Assembly (NCBI GenBank): GCA_036925085.1
Contig: JAUPFP010000003.1
Coordinates: 8,272,442-8,336,441 of the forward strand
DNA length: 64,000 bases
Direction: 5' to 3'
Source: Brachycybe producta
Taxonomy: Eukaryota > Arthropoda > Diplopoda > Playtdesmida > Andrognathidae
Shown in pieces: positions 1-10,918 of the stretch (position 1 is the first letter of the stretch; the number at the start of each line of letters is the position of its first letter). The notes below the pieces were generated by a model. That model was not told the DNA's origin and made no database searches. It was given only the letters and a program-made list of their open reading frames with translations. The position numbers and the translations under genes were made by a program.

Positions 1-901
1 CACATGTCGGAGTTGGTGAGGATGGTTCGCTGGTCCCCACTGTTCCTCTCTCGAAGTGGTCGTCACTTAAAGAGGAGGACATCCATCGGCTTCCTCTCCA
101 AGATCCACGGCCCGACATAGTAAATTATCAAAAGAGTTCTTGACAAGTGTTCTTCTTTTTTCGAATTGTCCCACTGCTGGTACTTCAGAACAATAGCAGA
201 GATCGGTCCCCGATCACTCCGCTATTGATCAGGAGAGATGAAAGAACATCTCGAAAGCTCGGTACACACACAAAACAACCAAAAGTTCGAAGAATCGAAG
301 GTGGCACGAGTCGTGAATGCTCAAATTTAAAATGAAAACAGAAGTCACAGAACTTGAAACCGTGTAACGATAGTTTACCTACGTTTTAATAAAGATGGTG
401 GCATTGGTCAGGTTGATGTATCGGTGATGGTGTTGTTCCTCAGTTGGGTGTGATGATTCCTGCAGTGTAGAGCTGAAGGACGTTTTTTCTTGTCTCCCGA
501 TTTATTGGCTATTTTACTAATTTAATCTTGTCATCGGAAGGTATAGTAAGGTGTTTTTAGTAGTGTTTTATCTCCTGAATACAGTGGTAAAATCGGATTC
601 CAATTTGGATAAGTATTTTTTGAGTTAGAGCGATTTTAGTGTAGGACGCCACTTCCTTTGTCTCCTTTTTTTTTGTTTCCTTTGTTTGTGCGCGTTTTTT
701 ACACAAAACGCAACAAATTGCTTATCCAAACTTGGTTTCCTCATAGAATATTATAGACCTCAGCGTGCCTAACACGCTATCGCATTTTCAAATCAAAACT
801 CCACTTTAGGCCCAAAAAGTTTAAAAAAAGACGCTTAATGTCGACGCTTTTTTCTTCTCTAAAATTATTAGGCTCTTTCTTGCTTTATTATCGTTTTAAC
901 T
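1..901. other. unassigned DNA upstream of the LINE
   Basis: I see no convincing gene here. The short open frames have no recognisable motif. Part of it, perhaps from about 350 on, may be the 5' untranslated region of the LINE that follows, because the LINE ORF1 starts at 902 with no visible boundary before it. This is inference. Confidence 0.4.
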
Positions 902-1798
902 ATGCCTCTTAAGACTTTGACCCCACCTGGTGCTCTTTCCACTCGTTCAGTGCAGGCATCCCGTGATATCGCCTGTTTGCGGAAGGAGGTTGCTGAGTTG
1001 AAGGAATTGTTCCTTCGGCATTGCAATGCTCTCCCTACAGTGACTCACGAGATTGCATGCCAGACAAGTGATGTTGTGCCTGGCATTTCATCCAATGTAT
1101 CTGTAGGAACTGACTTGGTAGTTAAGAATCAGGCAGCCCAGACAGGAGACGGATGGATGGTGGTCAACGGCAAAGGATCTCGGCCACAGAGAAAAAGGTT
1201 TGCCAGTGTCGTGGCTAATGGTAGTTCTGCTACCATGGGTGGTAACCGATTTGGTGTGCTGTCTGAGGTTAAGGATATTCCTGCCTCAACATCCACTAAT
1301 TATAGCCCACAAACTGGTAAGCCTATTGATGTGCACCTCATTGGTGACAGTATCGTTCGAGGTGTTAGGGTCGGCAAAACTGGGTAGTCAACTACGTGGT
1401 GCTATCCAGGCATACGAGTTAAGGCAGTGCTGAACAAAGCTAGCCTTAACCCTGTTGTAGTTGTGCATGCCAGCACTAATAATCTCAAGATGGATGCGCC
1501 AAAGGGGATAGCTGAGAGACTTAAACACTTTTCTAGAGAGGTAAAACTCATCAGACCTCGTGCAAGGATTGTGATTTATACTGTCCTGCCATGGTTTGAG
1601 CGTGATGCTAGGGGTTCTTTTTATCCAAACCCTGCAGTTCAGCAGATTTCACAAGAGTTATCTCTTCTCTGTCGTAGTGCTGGTTATTCATTTGCGGATG
1701 CTTCTTGGGAGCTTCTTAAAGCACCTGATAAGTATTATCTGTGTGATGGCCTTCACTTGACTGCAGCCAGTAAGGATGTATTGAGCTCTGTTTTCTAG
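902..1798 (+). pseudogene. LINE ORF1 with SGNH/esterase-like domain
   Basis: This reads as one frame of about 298 codons interrupted by a TAG at 1385-1387. The N-terminal half (to about residue 140) is unremarkable. The second half has the blocks of the GDSL/SGNH hydrolase domain found in ORF1 of many CR1-group LINEs: HLIGDSIVRG (nucleophile serine block, about residue 150), HASTNNL (the GTNN-like block) and CDGLHLT near the C-terminus (the Asp and His pair). ORF1p of this type is thought to bind RNA or membranes in the LINE particle; the exact role of the esterase is unsettled. The start is the ATG at 902. The stop codon sits between the GDS block and the GTNN-like block. Confidence 0.82.
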
Positions 1799-1989
1799 AA
1801 ATCTGTTTGTAGTCAAGTCCAGGGAAACTTCTAATCTCTAAATGCCCTGATTCTAGGAAGAAATGAAATTTAGTTACTGTACTTAAAATAATTATTCAAA
1901 AAGAAACTCAACTTTCTAACAAAAAAATTTCTTCTAAGACAGTTCCTCTGACCAAAAAAGAAAACAAGCTTATAAATAAATCTTTAAAA

Positions 1990-4727
1990 ATGTTAATAAT
2001 CAATTGCAGAAGTATAAAAAATAAAGTAATTCAGTTTAGAGAAGCTATAGAAAGCTATAATCCCGACATTATCTTTGGTAGTGAATCATGGCTAACTGAA
2101 GATGTTTCATCCGCGGAGGTTTTCCCCCAACAATTTAATATATTCCGAAAAGATCGGAACTTAATCAAAGGTGGAGGTGTATTTCTTGCTATCAACAAAA
2201 ACCTTACATCAAAAAGAGAACCTGCCTATGAAGGTGATTGTGAGGTAGTTTGTTGTAGCATTTCACTTCTTAATGGAAGAAAATTTTCTTATTTTCATTC
2301 TATCGCCCACGTTCAAGTGACGAGGAGGAATTTCTCCAATTTAGAAAATGTTTAGATTTCTTATTTTCTACCCACAAACATGCATCAGTTCTCTTTAACC
2401 TTCCAGAAATAAATTGGAAAAATTACACTGTTGACTCAAAGTGCTCTAGTAATAAATTAACAGATATACTGCTTGATAGTGTATGCACATATTCCCTTGA
2501 TCAACTAGTGCAAACCCCTACACGCTGCACCAATACAACAGCTAATATTCTAGATTTATTTTTTACAAACACCCCAGAAAATGCCAAATCAATTGAAATT
2601 GCTGATGGCATAAGAGATCACAAAATGATTTACTTAGAATTTGCCACCCAATTCGAAAAACTCCAATCAGCTCCCCAAAAAGTCCTACAGTACAATAAAG
2701 CTGATTGGGCTAATTTTAAGCTCTTTGTAACAAATGAACTGAAAAATAAAAATAAAAGTGGACTATCAAAAGATGTAAACCAACAGTGGTCATTGTTTGT
2801 CAGTGTCATTTCTAATGGCATAAATAAATTCACCCCATTCAAAAATGTAAAATCAAGCTTGGAACCAATTTGGTACACCACTGAGATATACGCCGCGCTC
2901 TTCGTAAACAACGCAAATTTAGATCTAAAATGAAGATTAAAATGAATGATACTATTAAATTGCAGTTTAATTCCCAGTGATGTCTTGTGAAAAGCTTGTT
3001 TAAAAAAGAACACTTACACTTTACTAATAATGTCTTAGGGGCATCACTCCATAAAAATCCCAAGTTGTTCTGGAAATATGTAAAAAATCTCAACAAAATT
3101 CATTATAATATAACTTCAAGTATAACACCACTTGGTGATGTCTGTACTGACAAACAGGTTATTGCAAGCACACAACGATTATTTCCAAAGTGTCTTTCAT
3201 GCTAATGATGGCAATGAGGAACCACAACTTGGCACCTTATCTCATGTCATGCCTGATATAATTATAAACGCCACTGGATTACAAACTTTGCTTTGTAACC
3301 TAAATGTTAATAAATCAGCTGGTCCAGATGAAATCTCGCCAAGATTGCTAAAGGAGCTGGCCACAGAAGTTAGCCCTTTTTTAAGTAAACTTTTCCAAGA
3401 TTTCCTTGATAGTGGTATACTGCCTATGGCATAGAGGCAAGCAAATATTTGCCCAATTCTTAAAACAGGAGATAAGAATTGTCCAAAGAACTATAGACCC
3501 ATTTCTCTGACCTCCATTGTTTGTAAAACTCTCGAGCATATAATTTATTCTAATACAATCAAGCATTTAAAAAACCATAAATTAATTCATGAAAACCAGC
3601 ATGGTTTTCGAAAAGGCAGATCATGTGATACCCAGCTAGCACTATTCATCCAAGACATACAATCTGGCTTGGATAGTAAGGGCGAATTTGACTTGGTATT
3701 TTTAGATTTTGCAAAAGCATTTGATACAGCGAAGCATTCACTACTAATTAAAAGAATGATGACTTTTAACTTAAATAAACAAGTAATTTTGTGGACATCA
3801 TCATTCTTATCAAATAGACAACAGCGAGTCCTAATTCATGGTGCTGTGTCAGACTGGCCTAAAGTAACATCTGGTGTACCTCAGGGTAGCATTCTTGGAC
3901 CACTGCTTTTCCTTCTGTTCATAAACGATCTGGCAGACAGATGCAACTGTATGATGCGTATGTTTGCAGATGATGCTGTAGTTTACAGGAGGATTAGGGA
4001 TAATGAGGATAGTGAAGTCCTCCAAAAAGATCTAGACAGTGTTGAAGAGTGGTGCTCTGAGTGGCATTTACAACTGAATAGGAGTAAATGCAATGTTATG
4101 CGAGTTTCCCGAAAGCGAGAATCGTTCATGGCAGATTACACAATGGGAGATGTTCAGCTAACCCATGGTGATACCATCAAATATCTTGGCTTAACCTTGT
4201 CCAAGGACATGCTTTGGAAAGATCATATAACCAAAGCAGTTGCCAACGCTAATCAAAGGCTGTGGTTTGTCCAACGCACCCTTAAACATTGTAAAGAAAA
4301 TGTAAAGAAGGCCTGTTACTTTACCCTAATTAGACCTATCTTAGAATATTGTTCCCCAATTTGGAACCTATTTAGAAATAATCTAAAACAAGAAATAGAA
4401 ATGAAGCAGCATAGGGCTGCAAGATTTGTAAAGGGACGGTATGCATATACTGACAGCGTATCGTCTATGCTCCAAGAGCTAGAATGGGAATCATTAGCAG
4501 GCCGAAGAAATGAGCAAAGCCTCGCTCTTCTGGGACGTTTGCTGTCTTGTGATAACATTACCCTGCTTAATGGTTTACTAACTAGAAATCCTCGTAAAGG
4601 TAGATTTGGGCATTCAAAAACTTTCAAAGAATTAATGGCTAGGACTGATGCATATTTTTGGTCTTTTCTTCCTAATGTTATTAGACTATGGAATTCTCTT
4701 CCTGTGAATAGTTCTTTGTTAGGATGA
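1990..4727 (+). pseudogene. LINE ORF2: APE endonuclease and reverse transcriptase
   Basis: The N-terminal part (1990 to about 2640) is an APE-type endonuclease with INCRSIKNK, GSESWL and RKDR blocks. The RT begins near 3300 (SAGPDEISPRLLKE) and runs through NYRPIS, HGFRKGRS, FLDFAKAFD, SGVPQGSILGPLLF and the catalytic FADDAVVY. It ends with the CR1-like IRLWNSLPVNSS tail at 4727. The enzyme would nick target DNA and prime reverse transcription of LINE RNA there. The frame changes near 2296-2345, near 2890 and near 3180, and there is a TAG at 3432-3434 where a Trp codon is expected (MA-stop-RQANICPI). The last 352 codons are uninterrupted. Confidence 0.9.
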
Positions 4728-4830
4728 TTTCAATTTCATGATGATGTCTTATTTTTAAATAATGACAATCAGTCGTGATTGGGAGCAATCCCTCCCGGCC
4801 ACATGGCTTTCGAGCTGATTGCAGGTGTAT

Positions 4831-4856
4831 TTAATTGAATTGAATTGAATTGAATT
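4831..4856 (+). repeat. TTGAA microsatellite tail of the LINE
   Basis: Four to five TTGAA units follow a short 3' untranslated region after the ORF2 stop. CR1/L2-group LINEs end in short tandem repeats of this kind. It marks the 3' end of the element. Confidence 0.8.
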
Positions 4857-6116
4857 CCCAACTGGTGTAGAGTGTTATACATTCTTTATTGAGTTTTATT
4901 TTGTGTGAGACTCAGAGAAAATCTCTCTCAACATATGGTAAATGGTGACCACGTGGAGCTTATTAGAGTTCTAAAAGTCCTGAATAAGAACAGTAGATGC
5001 ACAATGCAAAATTCGAGCGTGGTACACCACCCAATCAAAGATTGCACAGCAGAAATTAAAAAATAAGAAGAGTGAAGCTAGAGTGCGGTGCCCACACACG
5101 TGAGTGTTCATTGAGGTGATGATGGTGAGTTGCTTGAAGATGATGACTTGGGACATAGAGAGTCCCAAGGGAAACAAGTGAGAGAACAAAAGAACAAAGA
5201 AAAGGGTAACAAGAGTCCCACGTGGCAGATAAAAGTTTGTTTTAAGCTTGATGGATAACAATGATATGGAGTTAGATGAAAAATTGCTTGAAAATTAAAA
5301 GAAAGAGTGAAGATAATAGGAACCTTGAGAGACACACACGTTTCTCAAAGGCCTATTAATAGGTGGAAAAACAAGTAAGGAAATACATTTGTTTCGGCTA
5401 AACAAATGCGTCTCGGAAACTGAAAAAGAATTTGTCTGAGGTTTGCCCACTTACCAACCAATGATATGGAGGAGAGTCAAGTGGGGTTCACTTCAAAATC
5501 GAAAGAAGAGTGTAGATAACAAGGATGATAATGGAAACACGAAACATAGAATAAACAAACATGGACGAAAACACATGTGTCCGTAACCATTCCCCTGAGT
5601 GCTAAGCGGATGGCAAACAAAAGATCTTTCTACACGTGCCTCTCTTGACAGGACAAAGAATTGCGCGGTCGACCTGTGATATGTGTTCACGAAGTCTCTT
5701 TCAACATGCGGTTCCACAGAATTGGCACCACGCGGTCGACCATTGATGTGATTGCTAGTCTCTTTCAACACGTGGCTCCTACATAAAAAGGATGGATTAA
5801 GGATCATGAGGCACAATCACAAAACTTAAGACGATGGACATCTTTTGTAAGCACATCAGAGAAGGCAAATTAAGGCATACCCCGCACCTCCACCAATTGT
5901 GAGCTTTCGACCTAAGCAACTTGATGATGATGTTTTCTGCAACTCGTGCTTCTCTGCATCGCTCGGTGCCCGCATGGAAAAGATTCGAGTCACAGAAATA
6001 GTCGGATGGAGATTGATTGCAATCATCGTTCTGTGAAGGGGTGTAATGTTTGCAGAAGAATGGTTTCCATCTCTACTGGTCGACATTGATATGCATCTTC
6101 CTTTGTTGTCACCAAT
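4857..6116 (-). other. unassigned; possible internal DNA of a minus-strand LTR element
   Basis: No domain is recognisable on either strand. If the block at 6117-6519 is a minus-strand 5' LTR, this stretch would be its internal region, beginning with a primer-binding-like TGGTGACAAC (minus strand, next to 6115). It also contains a direct duplication: GCGGTCGACC at 5664 and 5732, and TCTCTTTCAACA at 5695 and 5759. Assignment is weak. Confidence 0.3.
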
Positions 6117-6519
6117 TGAAGATACTGTAGCTGCTCCAGGATCTGTATGTCTCCTTGCCTTATGGTGTCTCTCGGTCCTGTTTAGAAAATATTAGTTTCC
6201 AGACAGAAAGACAATGCAGTTTCTCATTGTAATGCTTTATTCATCCTTGCTCATAAACATCAAGAGTACAAGAATGAATATTGTTGATTAAAGGTTCGTC
6301 CTCGGGCCCATGATGTGGTACGGATATAAATCGACGTAATACAAACAAAGTAGAGCAAAATAAGGACGACGAACAAAGAGGAGCACGGTCCTTTTATACC
6401 TTGGACCTGTGTACACCCACGAGGTGTAACTAGGTCCAAGTGACCATGATCCTAAGAGTATCAATCCACCACTTCGATATGAGTCAGAGGGGGAGGGAGG
6501 AACAAGCAAGAGTTGTTCA
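6117..6519 (-). mobile_element. LTR-like block, minus strand
   Basis: On the minus strand this block starts TGAA and ends TTCA. It has a TATAAAAGG box and an AATAAA signal further on. It is followed two bases later by a TGG-starting primer-binding-like site. These are the parts of a 5' LTR about 403 bp long. No partner LTR is visible, so the element is at best a remnant. Superfamily is undetermined. Confidence 0.45.
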
Positions 6520-6649
6520 CCCCAGGCTATGGATTTGGCGGGATCGCAGGTTACTGGGTGTTAAACAAGGCTATGAAAGACATCAATACAAAATATAAAA
6601 AATAGAACAAGGCTATGGAAGGCGTCAATATGGAAAATAGAATGTAAAC

Positions 6650-7160
6650 AAAAAAATGTAAAATAATAAGAGCAATCTTATCAATTGCTTTAGTTAGCTG
6701 TTTTAAAACATAGTATTTACATAAAGTAATTAAAAAACTTTTAAAACTTAAATTTTTAAAACCTAAAATTTCTAAACAGTAAAAAAATTATAGAAAAACA
6801 TCTAAAAAAACTTTTAAAAAAGAAAGCTTAAGAATTTGAAAAGAGCTAAAAGTAAAATAAAAATAATTAACAAAACTAAAAAAAATTAAAAAAAGCTTAA
6901 AAACTAACAAACTAAAAATGAAAGAAAACCATTTAAAAAACAAAGCCTAAAACTTTAAAAGAGCTAAAAGTGGAATAAAAATAATTTACAAAACCAAAAA
7001 AAAACTTTTAAACATTTTATTGACAAAAACAATTAAAAAACAAAACTTAAAACTAAAAAACTAAAAATGAAAAAAAAAACAATTAAAAAAACAAAATCTA
7101 AAAACTAAAAGGGCTAAAAGTAAAATTAAAATAATTAACAAAACTAAAAATCACATCTAA
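6650..7160. repeat. AT-rich degenerate tandem repeat
   Basis: The stretch is extremely A-rich on the + strand. It contains at least three copies of a longer unit marked by GAGCTAAAAGT (6843, 6961, 7111), each followed by a run ending AACAAAACTAAAAA. Units are about 118-150 bp apart. Confidence 0.7.
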
Positions 7161-8229
7161 AAAATCAGAAGACATTAATCATATATATATCATATATATA
7201 ATATATATCATTAAATTCATATCAGGTTTCCTCATTTTATTTTTAAACAAAACTTACAATGATAAAAACTGTGAAACAAAGTATATTTGTTCTTGGCCCA
7301 CTTTTTCTAGCTCAATTGTATTATATGTCACAAAATGAAATGATTTATCTTTCAGAAAATATGTAAACAAATAATCAAGTTTTCATCATCATGAGTTGTA
7401 AATATAAAAAATAAGTGGACAAGTAACCTTGTGTTGTTATTTCTCTTTATAGAATTTATTTAAAAAACAGGAAATAAATTATTAGTTAAAAACAAGAGGT
7501 ACAAAAAATGTGTTTTTGATTATCCTTTGTTTTTCTTTTCAACAACGGAATGTATAATTAACTATTTTGTGAAGCACTGCTTGTAAACTGGTTGACCTTG
7601 ATTGTCATGCAGTAGAAACGACTCGATGTTATTCTATGAGGCATGAAAAAATGAGGAAAAAGTGGTGTAGACAAGAATACAATATTATATTTCAGCTCAA
7701 AAAATTGAAGAAACTTAAATTCAATACACAAAAACTACAGTACAGAAAGTGTGTAAACAAATAAACATGTTTTTATGGTCATGAATTGTAAATGAATAAA
7801 AAATAAGTGGTGAAGTAACCATGACTTAATTGCCTTGGAAAAAACGAATGCCTCATGTTTACGTCGCAATTTCGGCCAAAGTTGTACAAAAGGCGGGACC
7901 ACTTTTGACCAGCCGTGGTCAAATGTGGGCCGACTTTGGTCAACTGTGACCAGGCTGCCATCTTGGTATGGAGTTACTGTCGTCATGTTACGGAGTTACT
8001 TCACCCATTTTGGGGGGCACAAGTTGGAAGAGACTTTGTTTTCCGAAAACGTTAGGCCTAAAGCCTGTGGACTTAGTCCCGTGTGGGTTTTATGTTTAAC
8101 ACGGAACGTACATCCACTTTTGGCCAAGCTTATCTCGTGTAGTTACACACAACACCAAGAGAGGAGCCACCATCATGCTTTGAGTGCACTAAGCCGCTGT
8201 TGCTTAAGGGTGCACGTGACAATTTGCCG
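7161..8229. other. unassigned, AT-rich DNA
   Basis: No gene is supported. A short AT dinucleotide patch lies near 7180-7210. Around 7904-7952 the motif TGACCA occurs in two inverted arrangements, each with a 4-base spacer (TTTGACCA/TGGTCAAA, then TGGTCA/TGACCA). The open frame at 7835-8242 has no protein-like features. Confidence 0.4.
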
Positions 8230-8640
8230 CCTTTATTTTTAAAAAGAGCGAGCAATTTAAACAGGGATAACTGAACGAAAATGTTGCAAATATGTGCCGC
8301 TAACAGGCGCTTTTTCCGCCTTTTTTGATATAGGCGGCAATTCAAACGGGGATAACTAAATGAAATCGTTGCAAATATTTGCCGCCTATGGGCGCATTTT
8401 CTGCCTTTTTTCATTGTAAGTGGCAATTAAAACAGGGATAACTAAATGAAAACATTGCAACAATGCTCTGCCTATGGGCAAATTTTCTGCTTTTTTGTCA
8501 AAATGAGCAGCAAATCAAACAGGGATAACTAAACGAAAACGTTGCAAAGAAGTGCCGCCTATGGGTGCTTTTTCCACCTTCTAGAAAAATGAGCGGCAAA
8601 TTCAATCAGGGATAACTAAAACATACTCGCTACATGGAGA
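8230..8640 (+). repeat. 86-bp tandem repeat, about five units
   Basis: The motif GGGATAACT recurs at 8264, 8349, 8435, 8522 and 8609, a spacing of 85-87 bp. Each unit also has a GTTGCAA block and a pair of GCCGCCTATGGGCG-like and GGCGGCAA-like blocks. The units differ from each other by scattered changes, so the array is not recent. It ends just before the putative promoter of the recombinase element. Confidence 0.88.
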
Positions 8641-8844
8641 CCGATTGTTGGGGCCAATCGATGTTTCTGTGTTAGCAAAAAAAGAAAGATCAGTAACGTT
8701 ATCTGAGGAACCGTGGGCTTTTTTTGTGCTCACTGACCCTCATCCTACCTTCTATTTTCTTCCACCCACTCGTGTATCCAGCCTTGACGTGGCGAGTGGG
8801 CTTGTTGGGAAATCTCTTGTTTCCGCGGCTTTATTCTTTTCTTT

Positions 8845-8854
8845 CCTATATAAG
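8845..8854 (+). promoter_or_regulatory. TATA box upstream of the recombinase element
   Basis: TATATAAGG lies about 155 bp upstream of the first ATG of the recombinase element. A pyrimidine-rich stretch ending TCAG at about 8970 could be a splice acceptor within the leader. Related TATATAAAGGCC or TATACAAAGGCC boxes recur downstream in the duplicated blocks near 11257 and 11690. Confidence 0.45.
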
Positions 8855-9001
8855 GTCGTTTGCTTTTTGTGCTGTCCGTCTGTGAATAATAATAGATTCA
8901 TTTGGGCATTCAGCAGTCAATGCCGAACGTACCGAATCGCTTCTAAAATGTGTGTTGCTTTTGTCGTTTCAGTAACCCACAAATACAAAGCGTAAATTAA
9001 A

Positions 9002-9442
9002 ATGGGTAGACGCAAAAAGCCGAGGAAGGCGACTATAAATAACGATGACACAGACACAGACGCAAACAGCGAAACAAATATTCGTGGCAACGTGCATGAA
9101 AAAATTGATGAAGGAAAGGTGTTGCCTAATGTGCCCTGTAACCCACAAGAGAAGAAAAAAACCACGAATCGAAGAAATTTCAACCATCCGCTCTGCCATG
9201 TCCCTACCCATGGCCATCTCATACGGCACATATGTGACCACCACAAAGAAAAGACAAAAGAAGAGTTTCAAGACATTAATAAAAAGAAGAAAGACAAATT
9301 TAAAAACGGTCCGCCACCACTCGATTGGGGACTCGTAAAACAGTGGTTCGGGTCACTCATAAATAACTCGATTGTGCGTCAAGGACTTATGAGATGCATA
9401 TATCACGTTGGTTCACGCTTCGAAAACCTTCCTTTCGTGTAG
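9002..9442 (+). CDS. lysine-rich N-terminal open segment of the recombinase element
   Basis: The segment has 146 codons and starts at an ATG (MGRRKKPRK). It has a basic start, an acidic stretch (NNDDTDTDANSE) and a Cys/His patch near residue 65-80 (CHVPTHGHLIRHICDHH) that could bind metal or nucleic acid. It lies immediately upstream of, and in phase with, the recombinase segment. I do not recognise a family. By position it may be the DNA-binding N-terminal part of a Crypton-type transposase, but that is inference. Confidence 0.5.
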   Translation: MGRRKKPRKATINNDDTDTDANSETNIRGNVHEKIDEGKVLPNVPCNPQEKKKTTNRRNFNHPLCHVPTHGHLIRHICDHHKEKTKEEFQDINKKKKDKFKNGPPPLDWGLVKQWFGSLINNSIVRQGLMRCIYHVGSRFENLPFV

Positions 9443-9454
9443 GAGCAGGGCACG

Positions 9455-10918
9455 TTGGGTGACAACCCAGACGTCGTTGACAAAGACCCCATAGACGAAG
9501 GCGAATTCGGTGTGGAAGACGATGACGATGGTGCTTCGCCGGTAGTGTTTCCTCGCAAGAACTATCGTGTGGGATTCATTCTTGCCAAGATGCAAGCGGA
9601 AAATCTTACCATGCACTACAACCAGTCGTTCTTTACGGATTTTATTAATCACATGGAGACGGAGAAGATCTGTCGAGCCCGTGCGCATCGGCTCACGTAT
9701 GCAAGACTGGTTTCAAGGTTGTTGTATCATGTTAACATCTCAACAGGCGGTAAACACGAAACACCAGTGCTGAGCCTTATGATACACACCAACCACATAC
9801 AAAATTATTCACTACGGCTCACACGTGTTGGCACGAAAGCAAGCACCATCATAAGTCTTTACCGCAACTTACTAATTTACCTTCGGCACCTGACGACTGC
9901 GACCAATTTGAGAGTCAAGGATTGCCTCTTGTACGACGACTTGGTGCACGTTGTTGAAGTAATCAAGCGATTCATGGTACGGGCCAAGAAAGAACAGAAA
10001 GCCAAAAGTTGTGCGAAGAGTGAAGACGTGGTGAAGGACGCCTTCACTGAACAAACCGTAGCCGTGTCTACGTCATTAATAAGCAACCCTGCACTCCTGG
10101 AGGACATAAACGACTTACATATGCGCCTTCTTGATAACGGGTTTAATGCTATTGATTACTGCGTAGTCACGCGCTATTTAATGCTCGTCATTGCATTATA
10201 CAGAATTCGGCAATCGGCCATAATTAATCTTCACCTATGCAAATACTTAGATCATAGGGAAGCAGTGTCAGGAGACTATGTGTTCATTGTGCGCGACCAT
10301 AAGACGTCTGCCACGGGTCCTCAGCGCATCTCCCTAACATCAGACCAGACGTCGATGTTTGAGGTATATTACCATCTCCTCAGACCAATGGTTGATGTCC
10401 TGAAGACCGAGAATTTCTTTCTTAATTCCGTGGGAACAGCATGCAACGGTCCTTCACGAGAATTTTTGCAGATGTCAGCAAAGTACGGTGTGCCTTTCAC
10501 TGTCACCCGTACGAGGCGCTCTTTCCAAACTTCCATTGCGGAGAAGTCTAAACAAGAATGGGAGAAGATCTGCAGAGTTCTGAAACATCGAGAGCTCACT
10601 GCAGAACATTCGTACCGCCAACCGAACGTGGAACAGACCGCACAAGACTCTGCTGTCATTCGCAAAATCATCTCCACATCCCGTAAGAAGAGCGCGCAAA
10701 GCACAATTATCGAAGATTCTCAACCATGCACGTCGTCGGGCATTACACATCCTAGCAGGGAGGGATCGTTCAGGCCTTCCGTTGTCTACCCAGACAGCTA
10801 CGACAATAGCAGTCTATCTACCCACGATGCGAGGAGCTCTCGGAAACAAACTTTTGACGATCGTCATAGTCGCTTTCGCGGGATACCGTTCAGACTTTCC
10901 GATTCGGACTCTTCGTAA
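9455..10918 (+). CDS. tyrosine recombinase (Crypton-like)
   Basis: This is an open segment of 487 codons. Residues about 235-415 show the tyrosine-recombinase pattern: ALYRIRQSAIINL (first catalytic Arg in RIRQ), a beta-hairpin Lys in VRDHKTSATG, TRTRRSFQTS in the position of the second His/Arg box, and LKHRELTAEHSYRQPN with the third-box His and the Tyr nucleophile. Such enzymes cut and rejoin DNA through a phosphotyrosine link. A recombinase with no reverse transcriptase nearby fits Crypton DNA transposons; a stray piece of a DIRS/Ngaro-type element is the alternative. The last 70 residues are Ser-rich. The listed first codon is TTG, so the true start is uncertain and may lie upstream. Confidence 0.68.
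   Translation: MGDNPDVVDKDPIDEGEFGVEDDDDGASPVVFPRKNYRVGFILAKMQAENLTMHYNQSFFTDFINHMETEKICRARAHRLTYARLVSRLLYHVNISTGGKHETPVLSLMIHTNHIQNYSLRLTRVGTKASTIISLYRNLLIYLRHLTTATNLRVKDCLLYDDLVHVVEVIKRFMVRAKKEQKAKSCAKSEDVVKDAFTEQTVAVSTSLISNPALLEDINDLHMRLLDNGFNAIDYCVVTRYLMLVIALYRIRQSAIINLHLCKYLDHREAVSGDYVFIVRDHKTSATGPQRISLTSDQTSMFEVYYHLLRPMVDVLKTENFFLNSVGTACNGPSREFLQMSAKYGVPFTVTRTRRSFQTSIAEKSKQEWEKICRVLKHRELTAEHSYRQPNVEQTAQDSAVIRKIISTSRKKSAQSTIIEDSQPCTSSGITHPSREGSFRPSVVYPDSYDNSSLSTHDARSSRKQTFDDRHSRFRGIPFRLSDSDSS

Larger units (their letters stand above)
902..4856 (+). mobile_element. CR1-type LINE (non-LTR retrotransposon), decayed
   Basis: Two consecutive coding regions on the + strand have the layout of CR1-clade LINEs. 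ORF1 carries an SGNH/esterase-like domain. ORF2 carries an APE endonuclease and a reverse transcriptase. The 3' end is a short TTGAA microsatellite rather than poly(A), as is usual in the CR1/L2 group. The copy is dead: ORF1 has a stop at 1385-1387 and ORF2 has a stop at 3432-3434 plus at least three frame changes between about 2290 and 3190. The 5' boundary and target duplication are not visible. Confidence 0.88.

Noticed and set aside
147-335. Small gene near the window start
   Set aside because: Low-complexity start and no recognisable domain; probably chance.
8645-8995. Small gene of 116 codons upstream of the recombinase
   Set aside because: It overlaps the TATA box and leader, and the protein has no family-like features.
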